Numbered from the stretch's first letter, positions 11,751 through 23,477 are shown. The stretch: 64,000 bases of DNA from Erythroxylum novogranatense (GCA_029891385.1 CM057230.1:36535402-36599401), one strand, 5' to 3'. Program-made: numbers and translations. The notes: generated by a model not told the origin, from the letters alone.

Positions 11751-12276
11751 TATACGTGGAAGAAGGAGGAGAGGAAGCTTGTCTTTACTTTATATATATA
11801 TATATATATGATGCCTAACGTGGAAAGCATTTTCACCTAAGCATTTATTGTGTCTTTAATTGTTAAAGACACATGGCAAATGAAGAAAGGTGAGGATTGA
11901 TGTTCGTTGGTTTGAATAAAAGAAGAAGGGTTTTGTGAAAACCTAAGAGAAGTTTGTTCTCTCATCATCGATCATCATCCTTCAAGCTCTTCATTCTCCA
12001 AGCTTCTTCTTCACCATCGTTTCCCAAGCTCTCCAAGGACAAAGGTAAGAGCTAGCACTCTTTAATTTGTTCTAGCTATTCCCGGGTCAAAGGGTTTGTC
12101 CCGGTTAGGTTCTCCGATCTCTGCGTGGATACCGTTAGAGACGGTCTCCTTTAGTCGTTTTGGTTTTACTTTGTTATATAGTCACATGGATCCTGGCTTT
12201 CGGGAAGGTACCGGAACAAAAATTTTTGTTTTTCCGCACCGTGGACATGTGATGCTCACACCGGGATTTTCCTACA
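10424..12276 (+). repeat. 3' LTR of the copia element
   Basis: The 1853-bp partner of the 5' LTR, followed by target-site copy gtttc at 12277-12281. Relative to the 5' LTR it has two inverted segments: 11749-11791 (43 bp, reverse complement of 3815-3854 with a 3-bp indel, lying between TA tracts) and the loop ttg of the hairpin at 11849-11873, where the 5' LTR has caa. Scattered substitutions are concentrated in the first 320 bp. Confidence 0.96.
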
Positions 12277-12281
12277 GTTTC

Positions 12282-14864
12282 ATCCATCACGTTTGCCTTT
12301 TTTTCAAATAAGGAGTCCACTGATCTTTAGTCGACATCCTTCTCAGTCATTCATGGGTTAGTTAGTTAAGCAATAGTGGATCACTATTTCCAATAATAAA
12401 TTTTCTTTCTGCAATTCTTGTTTAGCAAGGGTTAGCAATTACTATATTCTAGTTCTCAAACAATTTATTCTAAACCCCTAAAACTAATACATTTTGATCT
12501 TTGGGGTCCTACTCCTATGAATTTGTTTGGAGATTTTCGTTATTATGTTGTGTTCATTGATGTTTTTAGTTGATTTACTTGGTTAGATCCATTAAAACAA
12601 AAATCAGATGCACTTTTTGTATTCCAAAATTTCAAAACCATGGTCAAAAATCAATTTGAAAGAAAAATTAAACAATTTTAAAGTGATGGGGAGGTGAGTT
12701 TCGCAGCATATCAAAATACTTAATAACTTGTGGAATCATTCATCGATTATCTTGCCCACATGCTCATGCCTAAAACGGTGTAACCAAAAGAATATATCGT
12801 CACATTGTTGAGAATGGCCTAACTCTTCTTCTTGAATATTCCATGCTATTATAATTATGGGATGAAGCCTTTACTATTGTTGTTTATCTCCTAAATCAAC
12901 TTCCAACTCCAGTTCTTAAAAACCTATCACCCTATCATAATTTGTTCAAAACTCCACCAAATTACATACTTCTTAGAGTTTTTGGTTGCTCATGCTTTCG
13001 AAGTCTTAGAACATACAACTCCCATAAACTTCAATTTCAATAAGTTGAGTGTGTCTTTATAGGTTACAGTCTACACCACAAAAGTTATAAATGCCTAGAG
13101 AAGAATTTGGGTCATGTCTATGTTAGTAGAGATGTTAGGTTTAATGGAGTCTTTTCTTAGAGATCGTCCTGTGATTTCTAAAACTATGTCTTTATATGAT
13201 GACATTTATAATGCTTCTCTTATCAGTGTTTTTCCTTGCAATACAAGAAATCATGAAAGAAAAAAATCGGTGCCTAGTCCCTTGATTTCAGAATCCAGTA
13301 GGGTCCCAAGTATTTCTCCATGACCCTGTACAAATCAAAATGGAAATCAGCAATAAGCCAATGATGAAAGCCTCTTTGTGACAATTATAATCACCCTAAT
13401 TCTACTTATGCTAGTCTTCAATTATTAAATCCTAAAACACTAGCACAACAAGAAAATTGAAATTAGAATGAAGAAGAGTCTTAGGTTCCAAAGACTCACT
13501 CTCGTCAAGGGGTAGTGGTGAACATTCACAACCTCTAGATGCCTCTAACACACATTCAATGGTGACGAGGAGCAAGTCTACTCGGTAAGTCTTTGTTGCC
13601 AAAACAGATTCTAATTCTATATCTTTACTGAATCAAGAACTTGAGGATCACTTGCAGGCCAAAGATTGCTTATCGTGGAGAACAGTCATGGATGAGGAGT
13701 ATACGACCTTGATTGAAAATCACACCTAGTCTCTTATTCAAAAACTGTCTAATGCAAACATTGTAGGTTGTAGATGGGTGTTCAAACTTCAGAGGAATCC
13801 TAATGGTAGTATCGAGAGATATAAGGCACTCCTAATAGCTAAAGGATTTCATTAACGTGAAGGCTTAGATTTTGAAGAAACTTTCAGTTCGGTGATGAAA
13901 CCAATAACTGTGTGAGTAGTTCTTTCACTGGCGGTAACTCAAAATTGGCCCTTACACCAATTGGATGTCAAAAATTCATTCCTTTATAGAGTTCTTGATG
14001 AAGAGGTGTATATGGAGCAACCTCGGGCTATTTTGATGAAAAATGACTTGACTTAGTGTGTAAGCTTCATAAAGAAATATATGGGTTGAAGTAAGCACCT
14101 AAAGCATGGTTTTGTCATCTAAACTCAAAGTTGTTTTCTCTTGGCTTTAGCATATTAGTGAGTGATACATTTGATAGAGATCCCTTTGATGATATTGAAT
14201 TTTACAAAAGTGTTGTAGGTAGTCTCCAATATCTCTTAATAACAGGGCCTGATCTGGCTTTTACAGTGAGCAAACTTAGCCAGTTTATGCACAATCCAAC
14301 CATTGTACATTGGAAAGCAATAAAACGACTCCTGCACTATCTACAAGGTACAAAGGATCTCAATATTTTTATTTCAACTTCTAAAACCTAGACTTGATGG
14401 GCTTCTCTGATGCTAACTGGGCAGGGTGTTTAGATGATCAAAGATCCACCAGTGGCTTCTATCCAAACTTAATCTCGTCATCATCAAAGAAGTTACTGGT
14501 TTTGTCAAGATCAAGTATAAAGGTCAAGTGTAGAGCATTAACATTAGTTTATGCACAGTTGAGTTGGTTAAGATCACTTTCTGTGTGAATTGCTTGTTAC
14601 AATTCCTCGATCTCCTGTAATGTAGTGTGATAATCTAAGAGCTACATTTCTTACTGCAAATCTCATCTTTCGTGCCTAGACCAAGCATATAGAAGTAGAT
14701 TATCACTATGTAAGAGAGCAAGTTGCATGCGGCCTACTTCAAGTTTGACTCTTGCCTTCAAAAGATCAAGTTCCAGATGTCACAACCAATTCACTTGGTT
14801 CTCCGCGTTTTCTATCCTTATGTAACAAGCTTCGGCTACGACAAGCACCCTTAAGCTTAAGGGG
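12282..14864 (+). pseudogene. Old copia element C1, 3' part: integrase, RT, RNase H
   Basis: Continuation of the copia element interrupted at 2493. Heavily mutated integrase covers about 12430-13100, with a zinc-finger remnant and the 'GPTP...' core near 12500. RT covers about 13640-14130 (CRWVFKLQRNPNG-like near 13770, DVKNSFLYR near 13965). RNase H is in 14131-14588, with DPFDDIEFYKSVVGSLQYL, the GPDLAFTVSKLSQFMHNP segment and FSDANWAGC. Stops and frameshifts occur every 100-200 bp. The reading direction and domain order fit exactly onto 1783-2493 once the inserted element and one target-site copy are removed. Lineage is probably Ale/Retrofit-like. Confidence 0.85.
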
Positions 14865-15139
14865 TGTTGGCGATAAGGTTCATAGTAGTTGTCGAGATTT
14901 TAGGGATACTAGTGATCAATCCCTAATTTGAGTTTTGAATTCCTAATGTATGGATGGAAGTATAGAAGAGATCAAATACTTGTATGTGTATGCTTGTATA
15001 TACTCAAATATATTCAAAGAACTCATATAATTGATTTTACTTGAGATTCAACTTAAACACCTTAGCTTACCCTTCTCTTTCTTTCTGATTAATTTTCTTA
15101 ACTTAACCCATTCAAAACTAAAGAGTCAAAAAACTTTCA
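14865..15139 (+). repeat. Probable 3' LTR of copia element C1
   Basis: A purine stretch ttaagcttaagggg is followed directly by TGTTGG at 14865, the usual polypurine-tract/LTR junction of copia elements. The sequence is non-coding to about 15139, where ...ACTTTCA gives a CA end. Beyond it, gag-like coding of another copia element begins. The length of 275 bp is normal for small copia LTRs. No second copy was found in the window, so the right edge is a best estimate. Confidence 0.6.
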
Positions 15140-16777
15140 TCACTCACCATAAATGAGTTGATGGGATTTTTAGAAATGAGCAAGTAGAAAATGAAGACAA
15201 ATACAAATAAGCCTGCACATCATTCATTTCAATCTTAGATTAATTTATTGAAGAAGAAATCTTAAGTAGAGTCAGAAAGTAGAGTGAGTAATTAATAAAG
15301 AGAAAACCACAAGGAACTGCCTGTAGTAGCCAAAATTTAAGTTACGGATGAGGACGAAGTTGATGTCGAAGCAAAGCTGAGGATAATATCAAAATCATCA
15401 CAAAAAATCGAATACATTCACCCTCATGTTGTATTTGCATCAAGCTTAGGTATCAATCATCATATTGTTATCAAATATGTAGAAAAAGTTGCATCCCAAA
15501 TCACTCCCAAAGGGATTGTTTGAAGGAGATGAATGAAAAAAACTTCACCAAAAATCTAAAGGTGAAAAAATACTATATACCTACATGGATACCTAAGACA
15601 AACTCAAATAGTTATAGTTTATGGATAATAATTGTAGTTACCATATGATGAGTAACAAAGATATGTTTGTCCAGTTGAATATAGTTGCTACTAATCAAGT
15701 CATCTTTAGAGATGGCAAAAAGGCTAGTGTTGAAGCCAAAGGAGTTATTGTCATCATGAATATCAAGTTTAGTAAGAAAAAATACATATATGATGTTCTT
15801 TATGTACCCAACTTGGCACATAATTTGTTTAGTATTGAAGAACTTGTCCAACAGGATTGTGAATTTTGACAATGGAGGATGCCTGATCTTAAGAAAGCTA
15901 TCGGTGTAATCTTTAACAAAGTAAAAATGTTTAGGAATAAATTCTTTTTGTTCCTTTTACCACAAGATGAGAATAAGCATTTGAAGTAGAGGTTATAGAT
16001 GAATCCTATCACTAGCACTTGTACTACGGGCATTTGAATCAAAAAGAAATATTATTTTTAAAGTAAAAAGATATAGTGATTAGATTACCTTGTGTAGAAA
16101 GAAGAACATCAGTTTCTGAAGGATGTATGTATAGAAAAATACATCAATTGCCATTTCTTAAGATATCATCCCCCTAGAGTTGGTTCATATAGATATTATT
16201 GGTCCTACAAGTAATCCCTCCCCTACTAAATTGAAGGTATTTGCCCTTATTTGTAGATGATTTCATTAGCATGATGTGGATTTTTTAAAACCAAAAATCA
16301 TATAAGTTTAATGTATTTCTTCAATTTAAAGCTTTTATTGAAAGACAAAGAAATCATCTAATAAAAACATTAAAAACTAATTGAGGCAGAGAATTTAGTT
16401 ATAAGTCCTTAATGGAGCATTACAAAGATGAAGGCGTCAAAAGGTAGTTGATAACTTGAAGTGCAACTCAACAACATAATGTTATGGTAGAAAGAAATAA
16501 TAGAATCATTTTTTAGATGGTTAGGAGCTTGATGGAATAAAAAAGCTTACCAAAGAATATATGGGTCAAAGCAATTCATGTAGTCATTTACATACTTAAT
16601 CACTCTCTAACTAAAGCAGTTCGTAATAAGACCCTTATGAAGCATGGAGTGGTAGAAAATCGATTGACACTCGTCTGACATATTGCATATGCCTTAAACA
16701 AGATAATGACAAAGAAAAATTTGACCTAAAAGAAGAAAATTTTGTCTGTATACTATAGTGATGAATCAAAAGGGTAT
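15140..16777 (+). pseudogene. Copia element C3, part 1: gag end, protease, integrase
   Basis: A very degraded Ty1/copia element. A gag C-terminal segment (NELMGFLEM) lies near 15155. 15621-15869 is an open protease stretch, DNNCSYHMMSNKDMF ... YVPNLAHNLFSIEEL. Integrase zinc-finger and core remnants run 15990-16770. Coding breaks off inside the pre-RT linker at 16777 and is replaced by gypsy G1 sequence. The last 561 bp (16217-16777) are duplicated at 34964-35525, where C3 continues further. Tork-like relatives are suggested by the motifs, without certainty. Confidence 0.8.
16217..16777 (+). repeat. Left copy of the 561-bp duplication flanking gypsy G1
   Basis: Starts at cctcccctactaaatt and matches 34964-35525 to the word gggtat, with roughly 96 percent identity by eye. 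The right copy begins exactly where the G1 3' LTR ends. The left copy extends 561 bp past the homologous point, so the ordinary 5-bp target duplication (cctcc) is embedded at its start. Confidence 0.9.
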
Positions 16778-17676
16778 AACTATCCTTTTGTTGTGCCCCT
16801 TTTGCTTGAGTTTTTGGCAGAATAATAGGAATTTCTTCAAGTTCAAAATCTCTTCTTTATTTTCGTTTTGGAATCACTCAAATCCAAGCCTTCTGGAGCA
16901 AGTTACACCAAGTCTAAATTGAGAGCATCCAGCTTCTGCATAAAAAAAAGTAGAAGTAAAAAAAAAGAAATTGGTCAAAAAAAGAGAAAAAAGAAAAAAA
17001 AGTAGAAGTGAAAAAAAAGAAAAAAAATCGTAAAAAAGGAGAAAAAAAAATCGACAAAAAAAGAAAAAAAGAAGAAAAAAACAATCAGCGTGTGTGATGC
17101 AAGTTTTAGAGACGTGGAGTCCAAGTTTACTACTTTCCTAATTGTAAGTACTTTCCTATCTTGTATTGCTTGGAACTTGCTATATTACTTTCCTATTTGC
17201 TTCACTTTCCTATCTTGTATTGCTTGGAACTTGCTTGCTTTCCTATTTGCTTCACTTTCTTATTTCAGTTACTTTTTTATTTTGCTTTTAGTTTCCTATT
17301 TCATTTATGGCCTCATTCATCTTTCTTTAGCTTCAAGTTTGATTTTTCAAGTTAATCACTTCCTTAATTAATTCCTTATACCATTTTTTCCCACACTCTA
17401 TTTTCCCTTTTGGATTCTTTGAGAAATTTATCTTGGGATTCTAATCTTGGTTGCCACTTGGTTTGATTGCTTCTATTTGATTGTGTCTTGTTTCGAATAA
17501 GGATACTATAGAAAGCAAGTTGAGTGGTAAAAGGCAAGAGTGTTTACATTATAGAAAAAGCCAATGTTTGTGTGAAACACGAGTGGTTTGACATTTGTTA
17601 AGTGTATACACGCGAGGTTGAGTGGTGAGGTCCATATTGTTTTTTGTTGTTCACTAACATTTTGCAGTTCATAAAT
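16778..17676 (+). other. G1 leader: A-rich tract and small tandem repeat
   Basis: Untranslated 5' region of G1. 16937-17082 is an A-rich run broken by G (aaaaaagaaaa-type). 17148-17181 is repeated at 17203-17236 (ctttcctatcttgtattgct and following bases), a 55-bp period in a T/C-rich stretch that continues to about 17400. No gene is seen; open frames at 17090-17371 arise from this low-complexity sequence. Confidence 0.65.
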
Positions 17677-17714
17677 ATGTATCAAGAAGATGAATCACCT
17701 GAGCAAGATCTTAA
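17677..17714 (+). pseudogene. G1 gag, first codons before the solo-LTR insertion
   Basis: ATG at 17677 opens a frame of 12 full codons that ends inside the insertion site. The target-site word cttaa (17710-17714) is repeated at 22324-22328, and the gag frame continues in phase from there. This shows the true start of gag and dates the solo LTR as later than G1. Confidence 0.85.
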
Positions 17715-20700
17715 TGTTGGATCCCGTTTTCGGAACCCAACTGCATATAAACTTAACACTCACAACCCCACTGCTTAAACTGAACATGGTCACTCTTAAT
17801 TCGAATCCGAAACGAAACAAAAAACAATGAATCGGATCATATAACGAAGCAAACACATGAATCTGAAATGAAAGGCGGATAACAGAAAATCGAAACATAT
17901 GTGACATGTGGGTCGAAACTGATTCAAAACAAACGAAATCTGAATTCAAATCGAAAGAAATGAAACAAATGCGAAGCTAATAGGATCAAATACAAATGTG
18001 AAACAAACGGATCAGTTCGCACTGAGATACATCAACACATATCCGACATTCGAAGCGTGAACATAGAAAACTTGTCACGTTGGAAACCTTGGACTAACCA
18101 ATCCGAATCGATGTAAATTTTTTTTTTCTCTTTACTTTTTCTTTTATTCTTTTCTTTGATCATTTGATCCATCTTATTTAAAATCAAACAAATAATTTCC
18201 CTCTTTGGGAACTTATCCTTCAAATCATACTAAACTCATATTACTGAAATCTTCTTATTCATCAAATTCTAATTCTTTACCATAACAATCTCATACTCAT
18301 GCCAATAAATCCATATATTTATACACCAATACACTTATCCATATGCTACCCTACAAAAATCGGGCAGTATAACGGCTGTATTATCCTAAACCCAAACCTG
18401 AAAAGTGTAAAACTCACTTCTATAACTTTCAAACATTCACACATACATCATAATCCACCAGACCCTCCGTTCGGGATCTCATCATAAACACAATCCTATC
18501 TATAAACCCTTTTTTAGTCATTTTTCATATCCAATTCATATTCATCACATTCAAACTCATATGCAATTCCCATTAACTCATATACAAATTAATACTTCCA
18601 TCAAACTCAAAACCAAAAGTATTTATAAATCATCACAATTTATATCCCATCATTAAACATATTCATCCATATCTATACATATATATCCCAATTACATTCA
18701 TAACTCTATTCATTTTTTGTACAAAACCCATTTACACAATCCATAGTCATACACATTCTCCAATTCCATAACTCAAGTTCTTATACAATAACATAATCCA
18801 AAATACATTATGAACAAAAAACTTACAATACTCTAATGGCATTTCAAGCCATAGATCATTACCAATAATTATAAACCAAAATACACATAGTACAAAAACA
18901 TGCACAAATACTAATGTCTTGACGTCTTTCATCCGATCTCCTGCTCGAATACCTGGAGATGGGGATGAAAGGGGGGGGGGGTGAGCTCGGAAGCTCGTAG
19001 ATAACATGTTTATAACTCAAATGATAAGCAAAACGTTTTCAAACCTTATTTTCAGTTGATCGAAACCATCGAAGATTTATTTCCAAAAAACTTCTTAATT
19101 TCAAAATCTTTCATAAACATTTACAAACAGCTTTCAAAACTATCATCGTTGAAAATCCCAAATTTCTCATTTGTCGAAAATCCAAACCTTTTTATAATTT
19201 ATGAATATAATCGAAACACAGGGAATACATCACACATAAATGCACTACATTCTACACAAAGCAAAACATATAACACATCAATCGGTTTGGGTCGGTCCAT
19301 AAAACAGGACGTACTGCACATTCCTGCAAAGCGGTCATGTGCAGCCGTGAAACACATGGGGAGTCCGAAATCGGAGCTACTATGCCACTAGTGGGCAGCC
19401 GGCCGAAGGCTTTTAAAAATGAGACCAGTGCACTGACTCCACATGAGGGACCTAACCAAACCCATCTAACACATATTCATGCTTGAAAAATCATATCGCC
19501 CGAAGGCATATTTTGAAACTGAACTTTTCATGTCATCTCAAATTTAACATAATGTCGATCATTCACAATATCACTCAAGTTCACATAATCAAATTATCAA
19601 TCAATTTAACACAATGAAATCAAATGAGTATTTCAACTTTATCAATTTATTCAAGAATCCATTGAATAACAATTCAAGTCATTTTTGGAAAATTGTCCGA
19701 AACAATGGTAGAATTTTTCGTAAATCATTTGAAAACAATGACTTTAACGATTCATAATCATTCCAAAAGTAATTGATTCAATCATTTGTAAAACAATGGC
19801 TTATAAAACCAACATTTATAATTAGCTTATAATTTGAAAAGTAAACTCATTACCCACCTTAAATTCCATGTCATAATCTTGTCCAATGCTTCAATTTGAT
19901 CTTTACTTCTCTCTCTCTTCCAAATTAAAATCACCTAAGCCATAATCAACCAAATCTAATATCATAACCCTCATAATTCTCAAAATTGATTACATAATTT
20001 ACAAACCCATACTAATTTCATGATAGCTACATCAAGAACTTCTAAAATCTCCAGCTCATACAAGTGGGTATAACCCTTAGTACTTCTCATTCAAAATTAA
20101 ACATAACTCAAGATAAAATCACCAACATTAACTTAATAATTCACAAGCCCATATCAATCTCAAGCCAAATCAACCCAAAAACTCACTAAAACTCAAAGAT
20201 CAAAACCATCTCTTACCTTTATCTTCTTCATTTTTGACTTTTGCTTAGCTCATCTTGGAGCTTTCTTCATCCTCCACATTTTTCCCTTCTTGAACATCTT
20301 GAAAATCCCTCATGAAGACCTTGGAAAATCAAGCCCTAGCTCTTCTTTCTTTCTTCTCCCTTTCTCCTCCACCGACTCTCCCTCTCTTCTCTCCTTTCTT
20401 TTATTTTTCTTCTCATTTTCGTGGATCACTTACTCTTATATACAAGTCCACTTGTGTAATGACCTCCTTGCCCTTACTAATAAGCCTTGTAATCTTATAA
20501 CTTAAGTGGCTTGACCAATTTGCCCCTCATGTCATCTTTCCACCCTAATTTAATTAATTCATGCCATATGATCTTAGTCAAATTAACATGTAAATTTGAC
20601 TCCCATTAACATGATAATTAAATCACATTAACTTGCTAATTAATCCTTCAAAGTCATCAAAGTCTCAAAATCTCATAAAAATCATGCTTAACTTAAAACA

Positions 20701-22323
20701 TTTTTCTAATCATCAAATTGAAGGAATTTGCTAGAACTTCCTTCTAGAGAAATGTTCCTCATTGTCTTAATTTCATAATGCCTCAAACATCGCTTTAATC
20801 GGATCTCCACATATCCTGAATTTCTCAAAATACTGAACTATGTTCAGAAACTTTCCTGTCTCACTTTGATTCAAATAATCTTACTCAATTAAAGCTCTAA
20901 AATTCACAAATTTCACATAAAATGAAATTTATTGCCTTAGGAATCCAACGCTTCAAGAACCAAGTCATTCAGATGTCGGACGGAAAAGATATAAGCAAAA
21001 GATTTGACAAGGTCGGATGAGGAAGGAAAATAGCAAGATCAGAATGAAACAAATCATTCCGATCATCATAAGATTCAATCAAACTCTTTCAATTTGACTC
21101 CAATTGATGCAAATTTTCATGTAGATAAGGATACATTTCTTAAGAATTCATTGCTTCAAGAATCACCTCAATCTGAGGTCGGATGAGTAAGTTATGATCA
21201 AAATAATTCAACACGTTCAAACCTTAAATCTATTTGAAACTCTTTTGGAGAAAATGTCATAAATTTCAATCTAGAGATTGGATTGCTTTCTTTCTTGGAC
21301 CCTTTGAAAGTAGACTTCTATATCTACAACTCTTATGAAGACCACAAAATCAGATTCGGCCTCTAAAATGGTCAAAAACGCATTTTTCACAAGTTGACCC
21401 GTGGCTGTCCGTTAAATGGACATGCATGTCCATTTAACGGACACATACGGCCCAAAATGTACCAATCCATCCGAGAATGTCCGTTTAATGGACATCCATG
21501 TCCGTTTAACGGACATAGGCAGGGCAAAGGGTCCTTTTGACTTGTAAAAGTTCGTTTAACGGACTTCCATGTCCGTTTAACGGGCATGGGTTTTTCAAAA
21601 CCTCTTCAACCATTTCCAAAGCTTCTCACATCCCAACTATCATCATATACACTTATAATCTTCACATATTTACTTATTCACAAGCCTAAACACTTCATAA
21701 CAATCCAAGCTACAAAATCAATTCACAATTTTCTCAAAAACTCAACTAAATTGGTTCTTCAAAACCACAAATCTCAAACATGTCATCAAAGCTGTCACTA
21801 ACATCAATCTTATATAACATCATAACTTGTAACAACTATAACTCTTAATCCCGATCTCAAAAACTTGCATATGTAGTCTCGTTGGAAAGATAAAAGAGCA
21901 AACTATAACTTCAAAGAAGGCAACTTTGTCCAATTCTATTTCAATCATTCCCTAATTTCCCTCAAATCAGTATACACATTTTTATCCACATGGAAAACTC
22001 AACATTCATGCCAACCTCACTTTCTTAATTGCACATAATTTATAACAATTCAACTATCATTTGGAATTCATCCAAATCTCAGCCTCAATTCATATGATTT
22101 CTCACATTCCATAGCATCTTGTCATTCACAAACTCTTGCTTTTCCATAATATCTTACATATCTAATCATGATTCATGCTTAAGGCTTCTCAACTCATTTT
22201 CCTTACGTAAACCCATATCTTATTAAGGAACAAATAACATCTATAACACAATTTATATACCAAAACATTCATTTACTTTCATTTTCACATTTCTAAATTC
22301 CACTCAAAGTTCGGGGTCCAACA
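17715..22323 (-). repeat. 4.6-kb solo LTR of a Tekay/Del-like gypsy element, reverse orientation
   Basis: The sequence begins tgttggatcccg and ends cggggtccaaca on the plus strand, so both ends are TG...CA. It is flanked by perfect cttaa copies (17710-17714, 22324-22328). It has no coding domain, primer site or polypurine tract, so it is a single LTR. On the minus strand the start TGTTGGACCCC is the same as that of G2. A block at 19361-19440 (minus: AAAGCCTTCGGCCGGCTGCCC and flanks) resembles 29688-29765 of the G2 LTR, so the two are related families. A TATATAAG word on the minus strand (plus 20434-20441), followed by a purine-rich stretch, may be the promoter. At 4609 bp it is very long for an LTR; a hidden further insertion cannot be excluded. 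Confidence 0.9.
21407..21585. repeat. Cluster of GTCCGTT(T/A)AACGGAC-type palindromes in the solo LTR
   Basis: 21407-21442 is a perfect 36-bp palindrome (arm gtccgttaaatggacatg and its reverse complement). Further words follow near 21479-21495 (gtccgtttaatggac), 21500-21516 (gtccgtttaacggac), 21550-21566 (gttcgtttaacggac) and 21571-21585 (gtccgtttaacgggc). Six words fall within 180 bp. The cluster lies 740-920 bp from the LTR start on the minus strand. Confidence 0.92.
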
Positions 22324-22328
22324 CTTAA

Positions 22329-23241
22329 AGTCTTTATGAAGGTTGTGCAAGATCAATTCCAGAGGTTGAATGCTAGGTTGGATGACATCCAATCCACATC
22401 AAACTCCAAAAGTCCTAGAAGAGTGTTCCATGGAGAAGATGAAGATGTGCAATCCGAGGATGAAGGCCCTAACACTAGGAGAGGCAGACAAGCTTCTTCT
22501 CGTAATGAACTCGATAACATAAAATTGAAAATACCTTCCTTTCAAGGAAAAAATGATCCTGAATTATATTTAGAATGGGAGAGGAAAATAGAACATGTAT
22601 TTGAGTGTCATACATATAGTGAAGAGAAAAATATAAAACTTGTTATTGTTGAATTATATGACTATGCTAGTATTTGGTGGGATCAATTGCAAATAAATAG
22701 AAGGCGGAATCTTGAAAGACCAATCCACACATGGCAAGAAATGAAAACCATTATGAGAAAGCGCTTTGTTCCAAGTCATTACTATCGAGACTTGTTCAAC
22801 CGGCTGCAAAGATTGAGGCAAGGATCTATGAGTGTTGAAGAGTACCACCAAGAGATGGAGATCATCATGATTAGGGCCAATGTTGAGGAAGACATGGAGG
22901 CTACCATGAGAAGATTTTTTGATTGTTTGAGCCCTGAAATTGCTTCCATTGTAGAGCTGCAAAATTTCCTTGACATGGATGAGTTGTTGCATAAGGCCAT
23001 CTTGGTATAAAAGAAATTAAAGATCCAAAATGGTACTGGGTCGAGTTCTTGGAAGAAAACCTTGAAGGAGTTCAAAAATTTCTTCAAATCCAAGGGAGAC
23101 ATCAAGCCAAAAGAGGAAAGTAAGCCTAAATTCTCTACTCCAAATCCTAAAGGTAAAAATGACTCTAAATCCTGTTCTTCTTCTTCTTCTAGTCCTTCTT
23201 ATAAAGTTAAGTGCTTTAAATGTCAAGGTTTTGGTCATATT
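22329..23241 (+). pseudogene. G1 gag, main part
   Basis: Gypsy gag with LKIPSFQGKNDPELYLEWER, YASIWWDQLQ, TWQEMKTIMRKRFVPSHYYR and SVEEYHQEMEIIMIRANVEE. The frame is open from 22336 to a TAA at 23008-23010. After this stop the same frame continues to a Ser-rich linker and the start of a CCHC knuckle (CFKCQGFGH, about 23212-23240). The knuckle is cut by the G2 insertion and completed in frame after 30433. Apart from that one stop, gag looks well preserved. Confidence 0.9.
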
Positions 23242-23405
23242 TGTTGGACCCCAAATTTTTTATGATGTTATTAAGCATGAATTGTGTTAATTATGTGATT
23301 ATGCCTTAGTTTGATCAAATTGAGAGGATTAGGATTAGGAAATAATTGAGGTTTATTTGAGTGTAATGTGGTCTAAATGGAAATTATAAGATGAAATTAT
23401 ATGAG
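23242..23405 (+). repeat. 5' LTR stub of G2 (first 164 bp)
   Basis: Matches 28224 to about 28385 of the 3' LTR up to the shared word tatatgag, then jumps to non-LTR leader sequence (tgacatgcatatcatgc). About 2.0 kb of LTR and most of the leader, including the primer-binding site, are missing; only 72 bp remain before the gag ATG at 23478. Confidence 0.92.
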
Positions 23406-23477
23406 TGACATGCATATCATGCATACATGTAGATTAACCTGTAGCTAATCTTTAGTGTTTCCATTTGAAGGAGTACG

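Larger units (their letters stand above)
2494..12276 (+). mobile_element. Complete Ty1/copia retrotransposon, Angela/BARE-like, 9.8 kb
   Basis: The element has both LTRs (2494-4366 and 10424-12276), a primer-binding site directly after the 5' LTR, a polypurine tract directly before the 3' LTR, and a perfect 5-bp target-site duplication gtttc (2489-2493 and 12277-12281). LTRs begin TGTTAG and end CCTACA. The internal order gag, protease, integrase, RT, RNase H defines copia. LTRs of about 1.85 kb that start with a 'gtgccctaaaggcaat'-like segment recall the Angela/BARE group; that lineage call is inference. By eye the LTRs are about 95-97 percent identical apart from microsatellites, so the insertion is fairly young. 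The polyprotein has stops and frameshifts, so it is non-autonomous. It interrupts element C1. Confidence 0.96.

Noticed and set aside
18747..19391. Frames inside the 4.6-kb solo LTR as a possible gene
   Set aside because: Short, on both strands and without motifs; LTR ends and target copies explain the whole interval.
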